Positions 26,701 to 37,100 of a stretch of DNA of 64,000 bases are shown piece after piece. Both the position numbers and the translations under genes were made by a program. The DNA lies in the NCBI RefSeq assembly GCF_000224145.3, contig NC_020177.2:3952965-4016964 (forward strand), given 5' to 3'. How positions within the stretch are numbered: the stretch's first letter is position 1; each line of letters begins with the position of its first letter. This stretch comes from Ciona intestinalis. Taxonomy: Eukaryota; Chordata; Ascidiacea; Phlebobranchia; Cionidae. Below the pieces are notes generated by a model that saw only the letters and a list, made by a program, of their open reading frames with translations, did not search any database and was not told the origin of the DNA.

Positions 26701-29700
26701 TGACCTTAATCTATAAGAAGACACCTATGTTATAAGTCAACAGTGAGCATGAGATGTATGAATGCACAATGTGTGTCTGGTATAAGAAGACACTTTAATT
26801 ATGTTATAACTTGACAGAAGAATATACCCACACAATACCTCGACAGTGAGCATGAGGTCTACTTTATTTAATCCAATTTTTATGCAGAACCGACAAGCCA
26901 GCATACAACCATCCCACAGTAGTTCGGATGTTAAGTCCCCAAAGCCCGAAGTAATCTCGGTTATGCTGAACAAAAGATCTGGAGGCATGGGGCTCAGTAT
27001 TGTGGCTGCCAGGGTAAGATACCTAAATTAGAAAAATATAGATTCCCAAAAACTAAAATATGAACTAAAAATGTCATATTCCAAAATAAAACTTTTTTGC
27101 ATCCAAATGATTCGAATATTATTAAAAAAATAGATAGAATTAACACCTTTACCATGTAACTTCTTTGGACATTACTTAAACACGTGATTCAGGGTTCCAA
27201 TGAACACAAACTAGGAATCTACATTCGATCTGTTGTAAAAGATGGAGCAGCAGATCTGGTAAGTACTATACATTAACATAGATGACAAACCTAGGGTGGC
27301 AGGCCTATTCTTCCTCTGTATTAATCAGGGAACAGAATAATAAATAAGTTAATAAAATAAATTCCATGAATCTTATCCTGATCTGGTGCTTATAGAGCTT
27401 GTCGATTCTTGTGTAAAGAAATACAGTCAGGAGCTTGTGCTATGAAAACGTAACTGACAAAAATCAAGTTTAACTAACTTTATACTATAACATATATATA
27501 TGGCATTGTCAGCCTCTTATTTACATAGAAACACATACCTTAGGTTTGTTTTGCAGCATCCAACTCTCTACCCCCCCTACATTATTAAAACTTTGGTGCC
27601 TATGTTTAGTTTAAATGATAGTTTCCAATATAATATTATTGTTATATTTCTAACCCACAGGATGGAAGAATACAAGCAGGTGATCAACTACTGAGTGTTG
27701 ATAATAAATCATTGGTTGGACTTGACCAAGCGAGGTAATTGGATTTTTAAATAACTTTACATTTGAGTTACATCAGCAATAGTAGTAGCGAACTCTTCCA
27801 ATGTTATCTTAGTACTTCTCTTCTGCAGAAGCTTATTAGTTACAGCTGGTTATATATAGCCTTATTTATTTGACCACCATATTGATCATTATGGTAACTG
27901 TAGGCTTTCATCGTAATATCCTCAGGTAATATTTCAATATGCCTAAATCCTAGTTTCCCTGGCATGTTTTGTTGTAAGCCTCACCCATCTTGGACCATAC
28001 GGATACCTTCATTCATAAAATATAAGCTAATTGTGACATTCATTTAACGAGTTGTAATATTCTCCACAGAGCTGCTGCTTTGATGATGGACACTGGGAAC
28101 TTCATCACTCTACGTGTTGCGAAACAGGGGGCTATTTACCATGGCCTTGCTACCCTCATTACCGAGCCATCACCCCCTATGTCCCACAAAATCTACGCAA
28201 ACCAGGGGTGGAATGGGGCTTCCCCTACTACCCCACGTACCCAGCCACCCCAGGATGTTAAATTTCGGAAATTTCCCGAGAAATCTTCGCTTTACGATAC
28301 AAAGAAAGGGTCAGTGGTGAATCAGTCAACACCAGATCTTAGTAAGTTGGATTTATTTAGATAAATCATATACAGACACTTTATACAAATATATAGCATA
28401 CGGTAGTTCGGGGTAAGACGGATGCCATTAGCATATAATGTCCAACATTTCCTAATTGTGTTTTAACAATACATTATTAATGTTAATAGTGATGTTTATA
28501 TCAATGCAGATGAAGGAAAAATTGGTTCAAGTCATTTTGAAAAGAATTACCCTCGTACAGCAATGTCTATGATTAGTTTACAAGTAAGTGGTCCGTTCCT
28601 TAAACCAGTTACTATTTGTAGCCAGATTATTCACATAGGGTGTCATAATTGATCCCAGCGAATACTTGCATATTTTAAATGCGTATGAGTGTATTGTATA
28701 TAGTCTTATGAGATTTAACATCATACCCTAATGATGTCTCCCCCATATGACAAACTTCTACTATGCCTGTCAGCAAAAGCGCATATATACCTATAAAAGT
28801 TGGTAACCACTGGGAATAGGATTTGGAAACACTGGTTTAAAGATTATGTAATCCATGTATTATTCCAGCAGGATGATAGAATGAATTACAACAACCAGAA
28901 CGGAGTAAAACGTTACAGTCCTCAGAACAGAGTAGAACGACATGACAACAGGTAATATTTGTATCTTATTTTCAGTCTTTTCTGAAGTATGCAGCTTTGT
29001 TGTGTGCCTGGTATTGTATTACAGTTTTATCTTAAAAAGAAATTGAAAAATATCTTGTTTTAATGTTTTTTGATGAAAAAAAACTTTCATTGTAATTTAA
29101 ATTTGGTAACTAAACTGTCCTAGTCATACTTTGTGTTTTATACTGTGATTTTTAAAGATATACAGTGTTTCCAATATTATTTGCTGATTTGATTTACACT
29201 CAGGCCCACTAGCTACATTCAATCCACTTTGCGATCGCGTAACACTGCTCCTGTTTTGGTGAGCACAAGGAGGGATGGAGGAGAAGAGGGAGCAGAAAGA
29301 GGAGTGAGAGTGGGGGGAGTGGGAGCACCAGGAGGAAGAGCATTTCAAAAGCATTCATCTCTTGACAACCCAAATTATGATAACGTCCCATCCATTCGAG
29401 ACAATTCAATCCACAGTCCTAAGCATTCTGAACCAGAGATCAGGTCCTACAGGGAAACAAGCCAGCTGAGGAGTTATACCACAAAAGTGCCAACCCACTT
29501 TTCAGAGCCAAGTTCTCCTGCACGAAAAGCGACACCTTCCAATTTAACAGCAGCACAAATCCTAAAATCTAGCATTAAATCTGCCAAGGCTCAGGAGAAG
29601 CAAGGAGAAAGAGGTGGGAAACCAAGAATGTCAGCTCAGGAAGCTCTTTCTCCACGTGTAGCAACCTACAAAGCAAAAACCCAGAAGTTAGCCGCTGAGG

Positions 29701-32611
29701 AACCCCCACTACCCCCACCACCACAACCACAGGAGTTGGAAATGCTGGTCAAAGAAATCAAACAAGACAAATCCCAGGCATCAAAGACATTGGGTCGGCC
29801 GTTTAATGAGAAAAAAGAAACAAAAAGACCTCCAAAGTCAAAGGTAACTTGCATTGCTGTTATTTTGTTTATGTGTGGTTTGGCACTTTTTTGTTTCATA
29901 ACTAATAATTTCTTAACAACATTATAATAATATTACGCGACTTACAGTTAATCATATGCATAAATTTTAAACTTAGAATATTATTACATAACTTGTAATA
30001 TAAAGTATACATAACTTAGTTATAATATTATTATATGACTTACAATATTTTTTTCCAATCGAATGGACTGATAGAGTAATATACCAACTCAGGTCTAATT
30101 TCCAATCGCCCTGGCTTGCCTCTTTTAGGATCTCACCCTTAAAATTTGTTTTTTTTTTGCCAGGCATCCCAACTTCCAGATAGCAGCAAATCCTCCACTC
30201 TCCCTCGTCATTTCAAGTCCTCCTCCTCCTCTCCATGGGCTAGGGATGATAGGGAGAAGAGGGAGCAGGCGATCCAGGAGGAGCTTAATTCACTCCGTGA
30301 TGAGGAAATTGAGGAATTAACTGCAAGAGGAGATTCTTTGAATTCTTTTGAGAAAGACAGGTTTGTATAGTGTGCGACCACTTTGTGATGGGGTCGTTTG
30401 TTTAAATTCTCAGGGTGGTTCTGTTTTGTATAGGAGTGTCTAAGAATATGTACATTAGGGGTTTGCACAACAGTTGTATTGAAGTTTCCTATACTGCCTA
30501 TTGTTTAAAAGTGTCTTGTTGAGAATAATTAAAATAAGGTTAAGAAAAAATAATCTTTAAAGTCTATTATAGTTGATTTGAATCTTTTTGTTTTAGGTTG
30601 AAGAATTTGCTCCAGGAGAAAAACTTCCAAATGCGAGTCCAGGAGGAAAGATCTCGTTTGTTTTCGGATGATGATTTGTCAGGAGAGGTGAGCAGGAGAT
30701 AACATCATGTATCTTATAATGCTGACTTAAGGATTTTTCAAAAAATTCACAACATAAGCCTATTTATGGAAACAGATAAAAAAGTAGAAAGTTCATATTA
30801 TCTGTTCAAAAATATCTAAAGAAACAATTCATGAAACACTTTGTAAATTACAAAATTTTGAATTTTTTACTGTATTTTCAAGGATTGCATCCCTGATCGC
30901 CCGGATCGAGACCGGATCATCCAACTGGAGGATGTGCAAGCTCAACGTGATGCGGCGAATAAGGAGAAGATGGATGAATCTGTGATGACTCAGCAACCCC
31001 CAATAGTGACTCAGCAACCAGTGATAACTCATCCACCAGCAGTGACTCCGCAGCAACCACTAATGACTCAGCAAAGCCCAAGGATGAACGTAAGTCAAGT
31101 TCCAATTCACAGATTTCACACCACGTTAAATCTTGCATAGACTTTGTTTTGATATGGTTATTTAACTGTTGAACCGTAAACTTATGCTTTTCTCCAGGAC
31201 AAGACTTACACGTCTGCTTTTTCACCAACTTTCTCTGTTCAAAAGAATAACCAATTCAGGAACAAAAGCAGGTTGGTTACTTTTCAAATGCCCTCATATT
31301 AAACCTGTATTCCTTTTCTTTGTGGCTTACTTAAGAGGCATTCTGTTCATATATAAAGTGCTAAACCCCGGTTACCTGGTCTACTGTATTGTATGGTCAA
31401 TTTATTTCAGTACATCTCACTTAACTGGTTTAAGTAAAAGCTAATCTTGTATCAGTTAACCAGTTAAAACTGAACGGTTAACAGTTTCAGAAAAAAAGGA
31501 AAATCCATAGCCCTTAATAACCATACATATAGAATAGAAATATCAATTTATGTTGTGTTTCGAACACCACAGATCAGGCCCACGTCCAATATCTGATGGA
31601 TATCTTTTGTCAAGTTCGATCAACCATGATATTACTGATGAGGTAAGAATATCTAAAATTATCTTAAACTTCTTAGTTTCTTCTTTTTTAGTTTAGTAAA
31701 ACTTTTAGGTTAAAAATTAAAGAGGTTATAGTTAGGAATTTAAAATTATGCAGAACAAAGAAAAATGTTTCAAAACAACAATAAACTGTGAAGTTGCAGA
31801 GCTTTATTTAAAAAAGTGTCTTTTTTAAAAGGTTGATGCTCCCACCACTCCGAGGACACTCACAAACGCGCCAGTCAACTTTGTACCTTCCTCTTCAACC
31901 CCAGGGGTTATTGGGGCACAAGAAATCTACAACGACCCGCGCTCAAAACGTGAAGTAACTATGAGAAGGTGAGTGTTACTCTACTTGTATTTTACTTGTA
32001 TTTTAGATCTTGGGGTGAGAATTTTGCTGACCAACGTTTTGACACTTCTTCCAGGTCGTCTTTATTGGGGTAAAATGTATAGCTATGCCTGGTAGCAACA
32101 TTATATAGTATATTAGTATAGTATACAGTGTGGGTCTTACTTATTAATCCATGGCAGTTTTCAAAATCTTGTTTAATATAAGAAAAAAGGTGTGTTAGTT
32201 AGGAAAGTTTTCAATACAATAAGTGCTATTTTCCTGATAATAATCCAACTGTTCAAACAATCAAGTAGATTTTACTACAGCCCAGTTTTGTGTATTATTT
32301 GTAGTTGTGCGTTTACCGTTTGTGGACAATAGGCTACCTGTTACGAGGCCTTTAGTTTACACAGACGTTAAACAATCAAGTTACCCCACCCGTGTTTACA
32401 CACGTGTCTTTAAACTACAATTCAACTGCCCAGGGAACAAGCAACTCGACAAAGAGCTCCCGACCCTTCTAAAATGACTTTCAAAGACCGACAACGACTG
32501 TTTCAAGCTGACCGCAGCAGCCCAGTGAACAAACCACGATCTTCAAGGAAATTGTTGGAAATTGAGCAGAAACTACTGGCAGAGATGACAGATGATTATT
32601 CACTCAAATAA
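16194..32611 (+). CDS. AFDN: Afadin (AFDN/MLLT4/Canoe), complete, 35 coding exons
   Basis: Joining 35 exons gives 5262 nt, exactly in frame: 1753 residues plus stop, close to the roughly 1820 of human afadin. Afadin links nectins and other junction proteins to F-actin and binds Rap1/Ras through its RA domains. Domain order here is RA1 (about 30-130), RA2 (231-330), FHA (410-500), DIL (610-960), PDZ (1010-1100), and a long Pro/charged tail ending in a conserved actin-binding segment. Start: ATG at 16194 in AAAAATGG; the N-terminus MDKERKKLYSLVKQWNESRL matches the family start. Diagnostic blocks include FTRTVSNPEAVMKKRR, RRCRVNAALTIQLFSQLFH, PDLQLPFLLPEDGYSCDV and STPGVIGAQEIY. All splice sites are GT-AG. 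The neighbour MTSS1 is also a cortical actin protein, but no functional coupling is implied by the sequence. Confidence 0.96.
18362..20012 (+). other. AFDN: AFDN exons 5-8: second Ras-association domain
   Basis: Exons: 18362-18479, 18918-19075, 19368-19488, 19894-20012. ILKIYGDSLNPEIPYKSLLL starts RA2, followed by VVVRDALDKYGLEKE and DECPLTVMKNW; TLVFQLRKQPQ ends it. The acceptor of exon 6 was set at 18917, not at the nearer-looking AG at 18903, because only the former keeps the frame. Confidence 0.92.
20620..22729 (+). other. AFDN: AFDN exons 9-14: FHA domain and following linker
   Basis: Exons: 20620-20734, 21130-21287, 21578-21718, 21956-22025, 22183-22271, 22564-22729. The FHA-like fold is covered by VTEVGCNQHN, PELYPAHCVITNMDGVVTVT, GKVLVNAKLIEETTMLSHED and RRTMLVFCDP. 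Exons 13-14 form a Ser/Gln-rich linker without a known domain and the least conserved part of the N-terminal half. Confidence 0.9.
23542..23663 (+). repeat. Dispersed repeat, copy 1 of a second family
   Basis: It runs from GGTTCTGGTGCTAC through AACAGACAAAAT and TTTTGCCTAAAT to CTACACAAAA. The same order of segments recurs at 41153-41280, and a partial match lies at about 27377-27478. Confidence 0.5.
24108..24310 (+). repeat. Minisatellite-type repeat, several diverged units
   Basis: Units of about 60-70 bp combine TATGTTATAAC, an AGTAAGCATGGGGTG-type segment, TGTGTGTCTGG and AAAGACACC. The same units appear at about 23364-23440, 26714-26860, 41815-41865, 50226-50310 and 60950-61128. Confidence 0.6.
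26071..26229 (+). repeat. Three tandem copies of a 53-bp unit
   Basis: Copies start at 26071, 26124 and 26177 and differ by a single base by eye (GAAGCATT or GAAGTATT at the start). The array begins 4 nt after the donor of AFDN exon 20. The near identity points to a recent expansion or an assembly artefact. Confidence 0.9.
26714..26860 (+). repeat. Minisatellite-type repeat, same family
   Basis: Two and a half units, with AAGAAGACACCTATGTTATA, CAGTGAGCATGAGATGTATG and GTGTGTCTGGTATAAG. It ends just before the acceptor of AFDN exon 22. Confidence 0.6.
26888..28341 (+). other. AFDN: AFDN exons 22-25: PDZ domain
   Basis: Exons: 26888-27013, 27193-27258, 27661-27734, 28070-28341. The carboxylate-binding loop is GMGLSIVAA, in the GLGF position. 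LGIYIRSVVKDGAAD, DGRIQAGDQLLSVDNKSLVG and FITLRVAKQGAIYHGLATL follow. This PDZ binds C-termini of nectins and other junction proteins in vertebrates. Confidence 0.95.
28510..32611 (+). other. AFDN: AFDN exons 26-35: Pro/charged tail and actin-binding C-terminus
   Basis: Exons: 28510-28583, 28869-28951, 29204-29843, 30164-30360, 30597-30687, 30883-31089, 31198-31271, 31573-31642, 31832-31968, 32434-32611. The tail holds a poly-Pro block (PPLPPPPQPQE), a charged coiled-coil stretch around REKREQAIQEELNSLRDEEI, the short repeats around TQQP in exon 31, STPGVIGAQEIY, and the conserved end MTFKDRQRLFQADRS. Exon 28 is unusually long (640 nt). Exon 27 begins with a CAGCAG tandem acceptor (28866-28871), which could add or drop one Gln. 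Confidence 0.9.
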
Positions 32612-34188
32612 AACTAGAACATCTTGTAGTAAAGTCAATGAAATGCCTTTATTTTTGCTTCCCTTTAATGAAATAATGGCACTAAAGTGTGGTGAAAATG
32701 TGTACACGCTCCGAACACCGCTGGTACTTTTTGTAAATTTCGTTATTTGTTTTCTAAACATTATTTTGTACGACACACTTGTAGCAAAAGATATACGAAT
32801 GTTCACCAACCTTATGTATATGTGTGCTAATAGTAACATCAAAATCGCCTAAAATGAGATCTAATCAATGTGTTTATCAGTTCCAATTAGAATATCGCTT
32901 CCAGTACCCCTCTATATATTAGTTACACATTTGTTGTCATTTCTCCATCTATCTATTTTCATCCTGCATCTAAATTAGTGATATTTCTATCATTGTGGCT
33001 TCCCTATATGAGCTTTCAATTCCCTGAGAATTCTAGAGAAATTGTTGGTTATATTTTTAAAGTCACTTTGCACCTGGGCTTACATTTTGCTTTAAACACG
33101 ACGTCATACATACTGCAGTGCACTTACGGTCACGTGGGAACTGGCACTTCATTGACACTACCTCCATACCCAAAAAACGGTGCTTGATTTTCACAGCATT
33201 AATATTGCTGTATCAGTACGAAATTATGACCAAACTCTCCAGACGTTTTAAATTTGTACATTGCTTATTATGTTTCTTTCTGTAATTAGTTAATTCTACT
33301 AATTGTGGTGCTCCAATCGCCGGTGCTCTCATTGTGCCCCTTTAATTTTTTGTACCCTACTTTTTAAACAATTGTGTTTCCAGTAATAAAGCGCTGTGGC
33401 CACGACTCACAATCTGGCGTTTTTCTTTAAAAAGAAGTATGTTTTTGTTTCTTTTTTATCGTGTCGCTCTTTCCACGCAGGTTAGCGTGACAAAAATCAA
33501 GTTCAGTACAGTTTAGGTGGTTCACAACTAAATTTATAGTTAGACAACTAAATTTATAAGCTAGAGAAATGTACGGTTATCCTACAACCTAAAAGGGCAA
33601 AAGAGGTAAATTAACGGGGACGATATTTATTTAATTATGTATCATGTTCGGGGATTACATTGTATGTTTATTTTTCGCGCAACGAAAGTGAAGCGGCGTT
33701 CTACATGCTCTCTTTAAAAACCGCCTGTTTGATTAATTTCGATTTTCCTGCATCGATGTTACTTCCCCATCAGCGTGCTCTGCCACTGCCACACTTGTCA
33801 GCTCGCAATAAAACGTAAATATTGGGAATCGTGTGTAAAGGCAGCCGGAGAAAATACCAAAGTATGCAGAACGTGACTTGACCGAGATTTAAAGTTTATT
33901 TTAACGTAGGTGTGTGTGTGCACGAATGTGGTCATTACGCTATGTGAAATGTGATCTGAATCATAAAGTATTTTTGTACAGAAGTATATGCAGCAAAACC
34001 TTATTTGTTAAAACAGGCACTTAGAAGTTAGACCATTCCTGTTCATAACAAAATTTTGGAAACTGTATAAAAACGAAAATTACGTATTTTTTCGTAAAGA
34101 CAAATGCTGCAGAAGAAAGAAGTTTTGATTTCTGGCAATATACATACAAACAGTTCGTTATTGACTTTGTTTATGTAATTTGGTTAAA
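32612..34188 (+). other. AFDN 3'UTR and AFDN-STXBP5 intergenic region
   Basis: The stretch runs from the AFDN stop (TAA 32609-32611) to the STXBP5 start codon. Short ORFs of 60-86 codons occur, but none resembles a protein family. The AFDN 3'UTR probably ends soon after the AATAAA at 33385-33390. The STXBP5 promoter should lie between about 33400 and 34188; I see no convincing TATA box. Confidence 0.55.
33385..33390 (+). terminator. Candidate AFDN poly(A) signal AATAAA
   Basis: A canonical hexamer about 775 nt after the AFDN stop, followed by a GT-containing stretch. The only closer hexamer-like sequence overlaps the stop codon itself. Confidence 0.5.
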
Positions 34189-37100
34189 ATGCCAAGAGTA
34201 ATTTTCAAGCGAGTTTTGGAAGCTTTGTCGGGCAATACATCTTCCAGTTCATCCGGAGGGAATTCTTCAAATCATGTTGAACCAAACTTTAGTTCAGATT
34301 TGAGTACGGACCAATTTCAACCTTATAAGGTAAATTTGAAATAATATAGAATGAGTTCTTACCCAACTAAAGGACATTTGAGTCCATCTATATTATAGTA
34401 AGTATTGTACTGACGATCTTATGTAAATATTTAATATTGTATCTACTTTTTTAGTATATGTAGCCTATATAGGCCTATGATAACTGTTAATTTGGTTCTT
34501 GACAAAAATTTAGCAGACACAATACTAAAATTAGTGTAAAAACTGATTAAATTACAATTTGTCCAATCCAGATTGCAAGACATGGCTTTCCATACCGGCC
34601 TACAGCATTGGCTTATGATCCAGTACAAAAGCTTCTTGCTATTGGAACATATACTGGGACTATTCGAATGTAAGCAAAAAACGTAGTTGCCTACATAAAC
34701 CAGTGACAGTGATTCTCAATGCTAAATAATGATATTGTCTTCAAAAAATTTTACGTTTTGTTTTTGAAATAATAAGATGGAATTATTTTTCTCATTTTTG
34801 TACTGTCTTTTCTCACGTTTTTTCTGTTTTTTCGTAAGAACTTAAATCATACATGTGCAGAATTTGATGTGCTACTGCTTGTGTCTCTCTTAGGCTTTGA
34901 AATCATAAGGAATGATCATACATTTTATACTGAACTAATGGATCATATTTTTACCTATAAAAAATCAGAATATTTGGTGCACTGTCATTTATTTCATGTA
35001 ATTTTTATTTGCTAATTAACTTTTTTATTTCAGTCTTGGTCAGAGTGGCGTGGATAGATACATAGCTCATGAAACGGATAAACCCGTCATTAAACTTATA
35101 TTCTTAAACAACCAGGTACAGGATTTAATTATTAAGTGTGTGTTCTAAGGGTGTACCATTACTTGTATAGAGTTTGTAATTTAGAATGATTGTAGTTCAT
35201 GCTTTGAAGTAGCACAGAGAGTATCACTGAGGTTTATTTGTTTACTTATGTTATGGCCTAAAGCAAATGGTTGCTCTAATCGTTAAAGAGCTATCATCAA
35301 GGTTTTAAAAGGCTTGATTTCAATGTCTATATAAAGGCACTTTAAAACGAAGCCACTTCTAATGTAAACATCAATAAAACTTCAATCTGCTGTAAAAATT
35401 CTACCTTCTGATGTGGTATGATTTATTTTTTTGCACTATTTCATTTTTTGATTTCCTTTACATTTTGCAGTAAAATAATAAAAACATAATATTTGCATAA
35501 TTTTTACAAAGAACTGATTTTCACTCAGGGTGCACTAGTATCTGTGTGTGCAGATGACACGATTCATTTGTGGAACTTACGACAGACACAACCCGCAATC
35601 CTTCACTCTTTGAAATTCAACAGAGAGCGGTAAGTGGTATTTATAAGAGCTATTTATAAGTTGTTTTGTCATTTGGAGAACATAATCTGCTGTGCAGACA
35701 ATTTCTGCGTAAGCTTTATTTATATAAGGGATTTAGTCTAGGAGTTTGCTAACACAATCTATCTGTTACATTGTTTTTTTATCGCTGTTGTGCTTGGGCA
35801 ACATTTAACCCGTTTAATGTTTTTAAGTGTGGATCTAAACTGGGTTTTGCGCTTTATTTAGTTGCAACACCTGTCAACTTAAATGTGTCTAATGTACCAG
35901 ACTTTTTAATAAAAGAAAGTCCTATATTTCTCAAATTTTAAAAACAATTTTTTGTGGGGTTCCAGAAGAAAACATTATTTACCAAAAAATAAAATTAAAA
36001 AAAAACACAAATATAACAAACTTCTAGTACCTTTGTTTACAAAAAACATAACAAGTTAAAACAAATGTTGACGTGTGGTTTATAACGTCAGCTGTAATTT
36101 GACTAACGTCACCAAAGCAGGGAAGTGTATACAGCCCCTATGTTAGCTGTTTACGTCCGTAACTGAATCATCCATGTGCGTGTATGATGTGTTTGGTTTT
36201 ATTGCTGAGTGGTACGTTGAATTAGTCATTGAAAAAACAATTATTAGGATTGCCTCAAGCACGTGTTATGTGTAGAAGTTTATTTTGATAGGATTATTTT
36301 ATATATATATATGGTAATTTTGTTCATATTTTATTGTTGAATATTTTGGTTATAGGCATGTTGAAAATGTTAAAAATTTTTGGGAGTTTTTTAATGATAT
36401 TTTTATTAATTTAAAAGTAAGCGCAATTATTAATTTACCTGGTCATGATTAAATTCAAGTTAAAAAAATTCAAGTTGGCTAATTTAAAGTAATTAATGAG
36501 TATTCATTTCGAAAAAGCATATTCTGTTCCAGTGAACTGTAGCAATAAAATGCTAGAGTTCACTGGAACAAATTAAAATTCAAAAGTTTAATATCCACGC
36601 TTCGGTACACAATGCATTGGTGCATATTATGGATTTGTGACATCCAATGTCTACATGACCAAATACTTTCTGCCTGAGTAACCCGGTGGTTGTAATGGCA
36701 ACTCTGGCATGAATTACAAATTCCCCAGCATGCTTCAACATTCAACTAGAATATATACTGTTGCTTCTAGGCATATTATACTTGCATTTTGGCTCTTTCA
36801 GCAAGAATTTTACTGACAGCAAAATTCTTGCTGAATGAGCCAATATACAAGTATAATATGCCTCAACCATATAGAATAAAATCTATTTGTTTGTAAACAA
36901 AATTCCTACAAAACAGCATTTTATCAATAACAGGTGTCACTCAATTCATATTTAATGCTGTTGTGCCGCTATCTCAATTAGTTAACCACATTCTATCATT
37001 AGAAAGACTATCTCATGTTCTATTCGCAGTATTGTTATATTATTTTCACCTCATGTTTTATCATCATAAAACCACAGGTATATAATATTGCAATTGTTAA

